A stretch of 64,000 bases of DNA from Hymenobacter citatus (GTDB lineage Bacteria > Bacteroidota > Bacteroidia > Cytophagales > Hymenobacteraceae). Numbering within the stretch: the first letter of the stretch is position 1; the number at the start of each line of letters is the position of its first letter. The translations under genes were made by a program, and so were the position numbers. Of the stretch, positions 1 to 8,548 are shown in pieces. The stretch is from contig NZ_JACSCY010000021.1 in NCBI RefSeq assembly GCF_014333615.1, positions 1 to 64,000 of the forward strand, read 5' to 3'. Under the pieces are notes generated by a model. That model was not told where the DNA came from. It saw nothing but the letters and a program-made list of their open reading frames with translations, and searched no databases.

Positions 1-61
1 TTAGCAGGCTGAGGGCTGTCTTTCATGACGAAGGAAAGATAACACCCTATTCTGTCCAGAT

Positions 62-367
62 TTATCCGACCACCTCACGAAAGCCATTACCTAGGTTAGT
101 CGGTACAGCTTCTAATTCTATCCGGTAATCATAACGCGTTGTGTCGTTAAGAGTGTAATGTAGGCGTAGATACGATTGATCATCTAGTAGCACCACATCT
201 AACCCAACTGAACCGGAGGGGTGGCCGTTGCGGCTCCAAGCGTAGTATAGTAGAATGGTAGCCCGGCCGGAGCAGCCCCCGTTGCCGGAGGTCGAATAGC
301 TCAAGCCGTTTGATTTGGTCGGCTGTGTCAGGAAAGGTTGGGGGGCGGGGCATAATGTTAGCTTTTG
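62..367 (-). pseudogene. possible remnant of a small secreted protein
   Basis: An open frame runs on the minus strand from about 367 to a TAA at 62-64. The last 80 residues read like real protein (alternating hydrophobic strands, for example DVVLLDDQSYLRLHY). No ATG is present in the open stretch; a TTG lies at 304. Immediately upstream in the same frame is a TAA (368-370), preceded by a short hydrophobic cysteine-rich stretch that could have been a signal sequence. I do not recognise the family. It could be a degraded gene or a chance frame. Confidence 0.25.
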
Positions 368-430
368 TTAGCATTCCTCGAGCGTTGGGGCATACAGGCA
401 AACTGCTACAGGACAATAACAGACACAGGT

Positions 431-461
431 AACCGAAATCCTTAAGGAACTAGTGGTAAAA
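431..461. repeat. short element shared with the region upstream of the restriction-modification gene
   Basis: The pattern AACCGAAAT, then CTTAAGGAA, then GGTAAAA matches 5607-5640 with two substitutions and a three-base length difference in the middle. Both copies lie upstream of minus-strand reading frames (the remnant at 62-367 and the large gene starting at 5476). A shared promoter or operator is possible. I see nothing else recognisable between 462 and 964. Confidence 0.4.
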
Positions 462-964
462 TGTAGGGTTCAAAGCACTATACTTCAGCATTTAGCCTGT
501 AGCATTATACCGTAAAATACGGTGGTTACGGTAGCTATATAAGCCCAAAGTAACTGTGTTCCAACCTATTAACGTGGCAACTATATCAGTGAGTGTTTCC
601 TTCCAGGGACTAGTACGTGAATGTAACTTGGCTTTACCCAAGTACCTTACCTTTTACTGCATCTATTGTTAGGTAGGCACAGCCGTTACAGTCGTTCATG
701 ATTTCCCAATAGAAGCCTCCAGGGTTCACAACTACATTTTTCATAAAGCATTCTTGCCTGCGCCCGGCGTTTCCGGTTGTAGGTTAGTTATGGTGAGCAG
801 TTTCCCAAAGTTGCCGTGGTATGTCCCTGCGTTTGGGCCGCAACCAACAAGAATACCTACCAACCAGACAGCAAGTAAGGGGTTAGTTATTGGTAGATAA
901 CAACCTCGAATCATTTATTATACAAGCTTTAGTACTCTTTTCTGATTACCGAGGCGCAGTACGA

Positions 965-1036
965 TTACGCGGCATAGGCACCCTCCGCCTCCAAGTACCG
1001 AAATGGGGCAAAAGCCGTGGTTGTTGGAAGTATTGG
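965..1036 (-). pseudogene. decayed C-terminal fragment of an MmeI-like protein
   Basis: Read on the minus strand this stretch encodes a short tail ending RYLEAEGAYAA followed by a stop. The intact gene at 2024-5476 ends RHLEPEDAYAA and stop. Over the last 23 residues 13 are identical, and the DNA is also visibly similar. A TAA at 1037-1039 cuts the frame upstream, so only the end survives. The HEPN-like gene at 1056-1931 therefore sits between this remnant and the intact homologous 3' end, either through a duplication or through insertion at the 3' end of a methyltransferase gene. Confidence 0.55.
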
Positions 1037-1055
1037 TTACTACAAATACAAGTTA

Positions 1056-1931
1056 CTATTCTTCTTTCCGTTCTGTTGGTGATTCAATTTGTTCAGTAGC
1101 TTCTTCAACTATTCCAGTAGCAGATGCTTGTTCAACGCTCTTAGCTACTAAACCTTGTAAATCAGATCCTATTGCTCTTCGTTTAAAAACCTCTTTCTCA
1201 GTTAATTCACCATTGCTGATTTTATCAAGAATTTTCGTCTTGTCATCTATCATAGCTGCTGTTAAATGATATTCAAAATGACGTATTTCGGCCTCAATAT
1301 CTTCAATACTAGGAGCGGTTGGCCAAAAAATGCTTGGCTGATTGGAACTAGTGAATTTTTTGCCATTAGAGAAAGCTGTTTTCCATCTTATTAAAGCATT
1401 TTTAAAGCTAAAATTTATATTTTCCATTGCTCTTGCATTGACATATTGGTCCATTTCATATCTATATCCAATTCGATACTCTAATCTTAGTTCAATGAGG
1501 CTAGCAAACGTTTCGAGAAATAGGTTGCCAAAACTTTCCCATCTACTTGCTTCTGTGTCAGTTGTTTTGTTGGGGAACTTGTTCTTAAGGTTCTTATCCG
1601 TTTCAGGAGCATATTTGCTTAAATTAACAAATGAATTGCAGTTTGGATTGTGTATAAATTGGTTTCTAATCTCCATAAATAGTATTAATTTATCGTATTG
1701 CGACTTTTCTAAATCTCCAATATCATACAATAGATCAACCTTATTTTTAAATGAAAGGCTGCTTGATTTATTGTCTAGGGTTTTAGAATCAGGTCTAACA
1801 GTTCTGAGTAGATATTTTAATGCTCTAGATATTTCATTCTCTTCACGAATTGAACAAAGCAAAATGGAGCTTCGCAAGGACATGTTATAGATCTCACGGT
1901 AGTTTCGTTTGGGAGACTCTTTATTGCTCAT
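1056..1931 (-). CDS. HEPN/MltR-like domain protein of unknown function
   Basis: This is a 291-residue protein with an ATG start at 1931. The N-terminal half is helical and contains FKNKVDLLYDIGDL followed by IRNQFIH, with Arg89 and His94 forming an Rx4H motif typical of HEPN-fold proteins. The surrounding pattern resembles the mannitol-repressor (MltR) type of HEPN-like protein. The C-terminal part is charged and ends in a Glu-rich tail. The gene is clearly AT-rich and Lys/Asn-rich compared with its neighbours, which suggests recent transfer. It lies downstream of and in the same direction as the MmeI-like gene, 92 bp away. HEPN proteins are often RNases or toxins in defence loci, but no partner antitoxin gene is visible here, so the role is open. 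Confidence 0.6.
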   Translation of the reverse strand: MSNKESPKRNYREIYNMSLRSSILLCSIREENEISRALKYLLRTVRPDSKTLDNKSSSLSFKNKVDLLYDIGDLEKSQYDKLILFMEIRNQFIHNPNCNSFVNLSKYAPETDKNLKNKFPNKTTDTEASRWESFGNLFLETFASLIELRLEYRIGYRYEMDQYVNARAMENINFSFKNALIRWKTAFSNGKKFTSSNQPSIFWPTAPSIEDIEAEIRHFEYHLTAAMIDDKTKILDKISNGELTEKEVFKRRAIGSDLQGLVAKSVEQASATGIVEEATEQIESPTERKEE

Positions 1932-2023
1932 GGTATTTATGATTGATTTTATTTAGAGAAAACACAAAATTGTCTTTTGATTATAAATGTATAATGCCTT
2001 ACCTGCATGAATGATGAATTCAT

Positions 2024-5000
2024 TTATGCAGCGTAGGCGTCCTCCGGCTCCAAATGCCGAAGTAAGGAGAGAGCCGTAAGTGTTGCCAGCATAGGTTGTA
2101 CCTGGGCGGGCTTGGCTTTCTTGAACCGGGCTGCTACCTGTTTGGGGGTGAGTGGTACGCCGGCTTGCGTTACCACGGCCCGAACGGCTTGCATCTGCTG
2201 GGCCAGCTCGGCGGGCCACGGTTGCGGGGCGGTTTCGGCTACGGCAGCGGCGGCGGTGGCCGTAGTACCTAGGGTTAGGGCGCTCTGTTGCTGGCCGGGG
2301 GCCTGATAGGCGGGGCGGAGGTAACGCACGGTGCCGGCTGCTTCCTCAGCGGCGCGGGCGTGGTTGAGTTGCACCAGCCGGGCTAGTAGCTCCGCCTCCG
2401 GCAAATCAACGGGCCAGCCGTAGGCATCGGCCACGGCGGCGTCTAGGTCGTTGTGTAGGGAGAGTAGCACGGAGGCTAGGCCCTGCTGATTGGTGGTTTG
2501 CTCTTTGGCGTTCAGGGGTTGGCCGGCGCGGAGCTTTTCTACCACGTTGTAGAGGTTCGTGAGCGTGAGGGTAGGGTGCGCGGCCTGCTGGCGTTTGCGG
2601 TGTGCGTCTAAGGTTTCGGCTAGCTCCCGGATGCGGGCCTGCTGGGTAGGCGTGGCGTCGGGGAAGGGGAACGGGTCGAAACAACGCCCTTTAATATAAC
2701 GTGGTGTGTTACCGCCCAAATCAGTGCCCACAGTGAGAGCCCACGTTGTATGCAATCGGCTAGATAGAACACCTAAATAATAGGCATCCTCAGTAGCAAT
2801 GGCAATTAGAGCATCATCGGGTAAGGTATCAGCAGGCAGAAACTGAAAAAGCCGGTGCTTTGCAGTTACGGCAGTAACAATGAAACGAGATATACCTTGT
2901 AATGCCGGGCGGAAATTAGAGCGAGCCTCTCCAAAAATCCACCAATTTAGCCGATAGCTAGCCCGATTATTTTGGTCACGTTCCGGCTTCACTGTCTCTA
3001 AGATATGTTGGTAAACGTCAGGAAATTTAGCTAGCACATCAGCGTCTTTTAGCCCGAATAGATCAATAACTAGCGCACCGCGTGGCTTATCTGTTAGGTC
3101 TTTACCATTTCGATAGGCTCGAATATGATTAGATAATTCAGGTATCTGGCCTAACCCTAGTTTTTTAGCTTTCTCTGGCTCAACAATAAATCCGCTGCCC
3201 ATTAATTGAACGCCCCGATTAGCTAGGCTAGCGTTAGCTTTCAGTGGTTGGGCACTGTCAAAATCAACCCCAATACTCAAACTGGGCAGAATATGGCCTT
3301 GGTGTTCCGTAAATGTTACGTCAGCTGCTTCGTCACCTTCAGGTACAGCTTCGGTTCTCACCTCTAATAGGCGTCCAGGGGCGAAGCCGTTAGGCTCGGC
3401 TACAGTCATAGCAATTCGCACAGCGGCACCGTCGCCACCTTCTACCCACGGATGATCAGGTATGGCGAACGCGAGAGCTAGCGGTGGCTTGTCACCATCC
3501 AAAAAGGGTTGCATTACGCGCCGGTTGAAAGGTTGGCTTATACTATTAGTGGTAATGAATCCAAACCGTTCGGCCCTACCTGCCCGCACAGTTTCGGCGG
3601 CATTGTGCCACCAGTACATTACTAAATCTGCTGACTCAGGTACTCTGCCCTTGTAGGCAGCACGCAATGATTCTGCGTACCCGTCACCTAGAGCTTCGCG
3701 CACATACTTAGCTCCAATAAACGGCGGATTACCTACAATAAAATCAGCAGCAGGCCACTCGGCGGGGTGCGGGTTTGGGTAGTCCAGTACCACGGCGCGG
3801 GCGGTTTCGTCGGGCACGGCTAGGCCGGTAACTGGGTGCGGGCGGGTGGTGCCGTCCCAACGGGTTACGGGGTTGCCCTGAGCATCGAGGCGCGGGGTAG
3901 GCGGGCCGTGTTGTAGGGCGGCGTCCTGCTTTTGGATGTTATGATCATCCGTTAGCAGCGGCTCCGGCATTTGGGTAAGGCCGTGCGTACGGATATGCCA
4001 CTGCAAATACCCGATACGTAGTACCACGTCAGCAATAGCAGAGGCGCGAGGGTTTAGCTCCAGCCCTAGCAGTTGGCGCGGGCCTACGGTGGTGCCACCA
4101 GCCAAATCCAGCAGGCCGGTTTGCCCGAACCCGTTGATAGCGTCTAGCACTTCACCCTCCAGGCGTTTGAGGTGTTCCAGCGTTACGTACAGGAAATTGC
4201 CCGTACCACAAGCCGGGTCTAGCACCTTCACGGTGGTAAGGCGGCGCTGAAACTTCACCAACTCATTCCGGGCGGCATTCAAATTACCCTCATCCTGCCG
4301 GCGGGCGCTGGCTGCCTGGGCGGCAGCCCACTCCCGGCGTAGGGGCTCTATCACGGTAGGCAGCACCAGCCGCTCTACATACCGGCGCGGGGTATAGTGG
4401 GCCCCTAGGCGGTGCCGCTCTTTGGGGTCTAGGGCCCGCTCCAGCAGCGTTCCAAAAATGGCCGGTTCTACGGTAGTCCAATCGGCGGCGGCGGCTTGGC
4501 GTAGCAGTGTAACTTGGGCAACCGATAGGGGTAGGGCCGCTGCATTGTGGAATAGTTGCCCGTTGAACCTGGGAATACGCGCCACCAGCGAAGGCGAAAA
4601 CCCGCCGGCATCCATCGTTGTCCACAAACTTGTCAACACATCGGGCAAGTATTGCCGGCGTTCGTCGGTGTCGTACTGCTCCAGCAGACCCGTAAAGGAC
4701 TGTTTTGGTATCAGGCCGGTATCCTCCGCAAACATGGTAAACAGGCACCGCATCAGGAATTGCGCTACCACATCGGAGGCGTGGCCGGCCTGCTCCAGTT
4801 GGGCCGATAGGGCAGCAAGTTGGGCGGCTAGTTTCCGCGTTACCTGAGCAGCGCGGCGGCTGGGGTCTAGCTCCCGTGGGTCGGTAAAGAGCAGCCGGAG
4901 CATAGCGCGGGTTTCCTCATTTGCCAGCGCGGCCAACGGCAGCCGGAATCGTTGCGAATCCGGGAATGGCACAAAGGAATCTCCAACCCCGGCAAAGTTG

Positions 5001-5476
5001 CTGTATAGGTCGAGGGCGTAGCCCACATCAGCCACTATCACAAACAGCGGGCGCGGCTCGGTAGTAGGTAGTGCCCGCACGTAGCCTAGGGCCTGTTGGC
5101 GGGCGGCTTCCATCATTTGCCGCCACTTGCCGGTATTGCGTACGGCGTGGCCCTTGCGGCGGCGTTCGGGGGGCAACCCTAGCTGGGCGCGTTCGGCCTG
5201 GGCTAATACGTCGGGTGTGTCGGTGCCCTGTTTGGTTTCCAACACGAAACAGCCGCGTTTGTAGAGGTCTATCCGGCCGGTACTTTTCTTGCCTGCTCCA
5301 TCATCAAACGTTACAGCCCGCTCCAGCACGTAGGCATCCTGAGCAGGGTTGTCGGTGGTAGCGTCGGGGCGGGGTACGCCTAGCAGGTCGCAGAGGTCTT
5401 GCAGGAATAGGCCGTAGTTGGCCCGCTCCGCGCCGCCGGAATTTTTCCAGCGGGCTTCAAATTCTGGGTAGGTCAC
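2024..5476 (-). CDS. MmeI-like (type IIL/IIG) fused restriction-modification enzyme
   Basis: This 1150-residue protein starts at a GTG (5476). Near the N-terminus Asp70 and Glu80-Thr-Lys82 form a PD-(D/E)xK nuclease signature (RIDLYKRGCFVLETKQ). A helical spacer follows. Then come the N6-adenine methyltransferase motif I VLDPACGTGNF (about residue 417) and motif IV NPPF (about 581), then a target-recognition region, a GNTPRYIKGRCFDPFPFP segment typical of the family, and a short basic C-terminal domain. This order matches MmeI-type single-chain enzymes that methylate and cut DNA. The length is greater than MmeI itself (about 920), mostly through the C-terminal extension. It could instead be a methyltransferase of a BREX-like system, but no other BREX gene is near. 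It acts in the cytoplasm on foreign DNA. Confidence 0.8.
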   Translation of the reverse strand: MTYPEFEARWKNSGGAERANYGLFLQDLCDLLGVPRPDATTDNPAQDAYVLERAVTFDDGAGKKSTGRIDLYKRGCFVLETKQGTDTPDVLAQAERAQLGLPPERRRKGHAVRNTGKWRQMMEAARQQALGYVRALPTTEPRPLFVIVADVGYALDLYSNFAGVGDSFVPFPDSQRFRLPLAALANEETRAMLRLLFTDPRELDPSRRAAQVTRKLAAQLAALSAQLEQAGHASDVVAQFLMRCLFTMFAEDTGLIPKQSFTGLLEQYDTDERRQYLPDVLTSLWTTMDAGGFSPSLVARIPRFNGQLFHNAAALPLSVAQVTLLRQAAAADWTTVEPAIFGTLLERALDPKERHRLGAHYTPRRYVERLVLPTVIEPLRREWAAAQAASARRQDEGNLNAARNELVKFQRRLTTVKVLDPACGTGNFLYVTLEHLKRLEGEVLDAINGFGQTGLLDLAGGTTVGPRQLLGLELNPRASAIADVVLRIGYLQWHIRTHGLTQMPEPLLTDDHNIQKQDAALQHGPPTPRLDAQGNPVTRWDGTTRPHPVTGLAVPDETARAVVLDYPNPHPAEWPAADFIVGNPPFIGAKYVREALGDGYAESLRAAYKGRVPESADLVMYWWHNAAETVRAGRAERFGFITTNSISQPFNRRVMQPFLDGDKPPLALAFAIPDHPWVEGGDGAAVRIAMTVAEPNGFAPGRLLEVRTEAVPEGDEAADVTFTEHQGHILPSLSIGVDFDSAQPLKANASLANRGVQLMGSGFIVEPEKAKKLGLGQIPELSNHIRAYRNGKDLTDKPRGALVIDLFGLKDADVLAKFPDVYQHILETVKPERDQNNRASYRLNWWIFGEARSNFRPALQGISRFIVTAVTAKHRLFQFLPADTLPDDALIAIATEDAYYLGVLSSRLHTTWALTVGTDLGGNTPRYIKGRCFDPFPFPDATPTQQARIRELAETLDAHRKRQQAAHPTLTLTNLYNVVEKLRAGQPLNAKEQTTNQQGLASVLLSLHNDLDAAVADAYGWPVDLPEAELLARLVQLNHARAAEEAAGTVRYLRPAYQAPGQQQSALTLGTTATAAAAVAETAPQPWPAELAQQMQAVRAVVTQAGVPLTPKQVAARFKKAKPAQVQPMLATLTALSLLRHLEPEDAYAA

Positions 5477-5576
5477 AGAGGAAACAGGATAAAGATAGAA
5501 TAGCAGTAGCAGGGTGAGTGGCTACAAAGGGAGTAAGATAGGCAGTGGGAGACAACTTCAATAATCCTATGTAGAC

Positions 5577-5774
5577 ATTGCGTTATCATTATAGCTTTAT
5601 TGAGGAAACCGAAATTTTTAAGGAATAGATAGCGGTAAAAGAAATTTGGATGAAACGCAATTGCTATTTGATAAATGGAGTGTCATTGCGTTACCCATAT
5701 TCCCAATTGCGTTACCTCTGTTTTTATTGCGTTTTCTACGTTTTTTCTGTGTTCTCAATTAATGTCATTGCGTT
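5577..5774. repeat. iteron-like ATTGCGTT array
   Basis: The octamer ATTGCGTT occurs at 5577, 5685, 5706, 5726 and 5767. There is an inverted copy at 5654 and a degenerate copy (TCTGTGTT) at 5746. The main run has spacings of 21, 20, 20 and 21 bp, about two helical turns each. The context is AT-rich. The array fills the gap between the restriction-modification gene (start 5476) and the 3' end of a Rep-like gene (5802). Such phased repeats are typical of Rep-binding iterons at plasmid or phage origins. The alternative is a regulator-binding array for the upstream region of the 5476 gene. Confidence 0.55.
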
Positions 5775-5801
5775 TGCTGATTTATGAAGTGAAGCCTCAT
5801 A

Positions 5802-6782
5802 TTAAATGATCGGATTGCATTCACTGTCCAACTGATTACAAGTGTGGTAAAGCCTATCACTTTTGAGAATGTTAGCATTTGTCAGTATTTGATCTAGTGT
5901 AGCAGTCAGTAAGGCATCGTAGGGGTGAGGGCCGGCGCGGTGCGTGGCGTCACGCTGAAGGCGGTTGTAGCGGGCCCGGTTGCGGTGGTAAGTAGCAGGC
6001 GGAGTAGCCGCACGGGTAGCGGCCCAAAACTCCAGCGAGGCACCAGCTAGTAACAGTGTCGCATCAGAAAACTTGAGCGTGGTATAGTCCAGCGGGCGGC
6101 GGTGGGTAGTGAGGTGCCAGTGTTTGAACAATTCGCCGCCTAAAAGGCATATAATATCGGGTTTTATTAGGTCGGTCAGCGTGAGAACCGGCAAGCCTGT
6201 GAGCGTACACAGATTGCGGGCACGGGTATACACTATCTCAAACCGTAGCAAATGGTGCCCCGGAGGCACCATAAAACCTTGTAGGGCGGCATAGGCTCCT
6301 TTGTCGTAATACTTGAGTCGGTAGGCCGCGTGGTAGGCTACGTATTCCAGCGGGCGGGCAACACCGGGGGGCGGAGCCAGCGGGTAGAACGGGCTTTGTC
6401 GGTGGTGCTAGAGCTGCTCCAGAAACGGGCGCGGCGCGGTAGGTACTGTCAGGTTCACGCCAACCTCCAGCCACTTCACTAGCAACGCCTCCGGGGGTAT
6501 GGCCAACGCCTCTGCCAGTTCAGCCACGGCGCGGGCCACGTCGGCAGCCGTGAAGGTGCCTAGGTTGTTGCCTTGCGCGAAGGTGTGCAGCGACCCGCGT
6601 ACCCGGCCTTTGTATTGCCCCGGCCGGTACTCCAGGCGTAAGCCCCGGTACGTATGCCGGATGCGGCCCCGTGCGTCGGGTTCGCCCGTGGCCCCGGCAA
6701 ACGCCGGAGCATCGGCTAGTGCCTGCTCCGCCGTTGGGCCGGGGTTGGGTAGCGTAAAATGTAGGTGCAAATTGTCGTACAC
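5802..6782 (-). pseudogene. phage/plasmid replication protein (Rep), interrupted by an in-frame TAG
   Basis: One reading frame of 327 codons runs from a GTG at 6782 to the stop at 5802, broken only by a TAG at 6408-6410. The first part (124 residues) begins MYDNLHLHF and ends just after LEVGVNL. The frame continues directly with HHRQSPFYPLAPPP, then KYYDKG, LLRFEIVY and LTLTDLI, in the order seen in Bacteroidota phage/plasmid Rep proteins of the gene-II type. About 200 codons after the TAG are free of further stops, so the mutation is recent or the codon is read through. The segment after the TAG has an internal ATG at 6272 that could start a shorter product. The iteron array adjoins the 3' end. 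The Rep assignment comes from motif pattern, not from an alignment. Confidence 0.6.
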
Positions 6783-6852
6783 GGTAGCCCGAAACGCCTA
6801 TCTTTGCTAGTGGTAGCACCAGCTAATTCCTAGCCCGAAACAGCCTGCTCCA

Positions 6853-6885
6853 GAGCGCCTACCCTTGCTAAGAGGGTAGGCGCTC
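6853..6885. terminator. 13-bp perfect hairpin
   Basis: GAGCGCCTACCCT at 6853-6865 pairs perfectly with 6873-6885 around a 7-base loop. It lies between the Rep-like gene and the gene at 7067-7714, both on the minus strand. There is no strong T-run, so it may be a terminator or another structured site. The rest of 6886-7066 shows nothing I can name. Confidence 0.45.
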
Positions 6886-7066
6886 GTTCGTTAAAGGCAG
6901 CGGCAACCAAGGCCACTGCTTTCGGGGCGGTGGCAGGCTGTTTCCAGTCTGTTTGTGTGTGGTAGTTGCGAGGGAGGCGGGGTAGGCATCTGTGCCTAGG
7001 GGAACCGTCTAGCAGTTCATATTGCCTCCCTGTAATGCCTGATAATTACAGGCAAATGCCGTTGCG

Positions 7067-7714
7067 TTACTCCAATTCAGAGGGGAGCAGCTTTAGCCAC
7101 TCTGGTAGCTGTGGCAGCACGGTTTGCAGGGTATTCCGTGCGGTTTGTGCGTTGGTTGAGCGGCTCTTAGGCTGATAGGCTTTTTCCGTAACCAGCAGCA
7201 GCAGATAGGCCGGCTCGGTGGCCGTGGCGCGTCGCATCAGCACGACGGCCGCCGGCCCTAGTACTTTCTCCCGGTAGTCGGTTTTGTAGTCTCCTACAAA
7301 CAGGCAGTCTACCCACGGAGAGAGCCGCGCCGGCATTTTCTCAACCGTGCGGAGGCCGGAATGTAGATCTTTCCGGCGTTCAATGCACCTAGTTTGTAGG
7401 ATAGCGTCGCACTGTCCGGCGTAGCGCGGTTGCGGTGGACACAGAAACAGTACATCATGTACGGCGGTACCCTCGGCGGTGGGTAGGCATTCAGCCACTA
7501 GGCGGTACTCTTTATCGGGGCCGCCTAGGTTGGCAAGGTAAGGGAGGGTTTCCAGTCGGTAGAGCAGTACCGCCCGAAATGGCCGGTCTGGTACGGGTGC
7601 CGGAAAGGGGGTACGGCGGCGCGGCGGGCTTGGCGGTTGGGGCGGGCGTTGGGTAGGGCCTTGCTCTAACTGTTCGGCCAACCGGCGGGGGCGGAAGTGG
7701 TGGGTAGCACTCAT
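7067..7714 (-). CDS. hypothetical protein
   Basis: This protein has about 215 residues, with an ATG at 7714 (a GTG three bases upstream is also possible). It starts with a proline- and arginine-rich stretch of about 45 residues. A compact, mixed alpha/beta region follows, with a VLLYRLETLPYLANLGG segment and a C-terminal LPQLPEWLKLLPSELE tail. Hydrophobic strands such as AVVLMRR and YLLLLVTEK suggest a real folded protein. No transmembrane segment or known motif is seen. It lies upstream of the Rep-like gene on the same strand, so it may be cargo of the same former element. I do not recognise the family. Confidence 0.5.
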   Translation of the reverse strand: MSATHHFRPRRLAEQLEQGPTQRPPQPPSPPRRRTPFPAPVPDRPFRAVLLYRLETLPYLANLGGPDKEYRLVAECLPTAEGTAVHDVLFLCPPQPRYAGQCDAILQTRCIERRKDLHSGLRTVEKMPARLSPWVDCLFVGDYKTDYREKVLGPAAVVLMRRATATEPAYLLLLVTEKAYQPKSRSTNAQTARNTLQTVLPQLPEWLKLLPSELE

Positions 7715-7912
7715 CACTCCTAGCCCTTGCGGTGTTGGTATTTCTTGTGCGTCCGGCGCGTGGCCAAGCAGGGACCTTTGAAGGCAGCTAGTTAGAGGTG
7801 ACCGTTAGTCAGAGGTGAAACAGAATAGCTATAGCAAAAACATAGCGAATACTGCATGCAACCATATGCTACGGCGATGCCTCTACTCTCTATACACACT
7901 ATATCTACTCTT

Positions 7913-8269
7913 ATGAAGATTACACATATTGTTTTCTGTGCGCTGAGTTGCTGGGGTGGTCTTGCCTTATCCGGATGCCAGGACAAAGACACCGATCCGG
8001 CCGCCGACGAACTCGTACAAGTAAGCTACGCGCAAACTGCATGTTCCGACCCATGGGTTGCTGACTCAACTGGTGTAACCGCCTTTAAGACGGCAGCGAC
8101 AGCCTACCTCCAAAAGCAAGGCGTTCAAACCGATCAGTTGCAGGCAGCCCAGAAAGGAGAATATGAGCCCTGCAATGCTTGTCATTGCAAAACAGGAATC
8201 GTATTAGAAGGTGGTGTCCGTCGAAAGGATTTGGCCACGGTCGAGAAACTAGGGTTCCGAAAATTGTAA
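7913..8269 (+). CDS. small lipoprotein
   Basis: The protein has 118 residues from the ATG at 7913. An upstream in-frame ATG at 7856 would put 19 residues in front of the signal peptide and is less likely. MKITHIVFCALSCWGGLALSGC has a basic start, a hydrophobic core and a lipobox (LSGC), so the mature protein is probably anchored to the outer or inner membrane by a lipid. The mature part contains a CNACHC cysteine cluster followed by KTGIVLEGGV and ends KLGFRKL. Similar short cysteine-containing lipoproteins are common in this group, and their function is unknown to me. The cluster could form a disulfide or bind metal. A strong terminator follows at 8286-8315. Confidence 0.65.
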   Translation: MKITHIVFCALSCWGGLALSGCQDKDTDPAADELVQVSYAQTACSDPWVADSTGVTAFKTAATAYLQKQGVQTDQLQAAQKGEYEPCNACHCKTGIVLEGGVRRKDLATVEKLGFRKL

Positions 8270-8285
8270 GTGTCTGGCAGAAACA

Positions 8286-8315
8286 AAACGCCCCGGCCGG
8301 TTGGTCGGGGCGTTT
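8286..8315 (+). terminator. intrinsic terminator
   Basis: AAACGCCCCG (8286-8295) pairs with CGGGGCGTTT (8306-8315) around a 10-base loop. It lies 16 bp after the lipoprotein stop and ends in a short T-run. It could work in both directions. Confidence 0.8.
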
Positions 8316-8548
8316 GTGTTGCAATAGAGTAGGACGTGTACTCTCTACTAGTCGAAGAAGAGGCCGAATACCCTGGTATATGGCGGTACTTTTTTGAAAA
8401 AACGCTTCCTACATGTTCAGGAAGATGCGCCACTAGCCCAACTATGCCGGAAGGAAAACCACTCCACGGGGCCCTCTATTGAGGCGCTTCACTGTTTTGC
8501 TTCAGAAAATTGGCTACGGATAACTCCTTTCTCCGTACACACAGTACT

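Noticed and set aside
6799..6806. TATCTTTG on the plus strand as a promoter
   Set aside because: No plus-strand gene follows before the hairpin at 6853 and the nearest TTG is too far away (24 bp).
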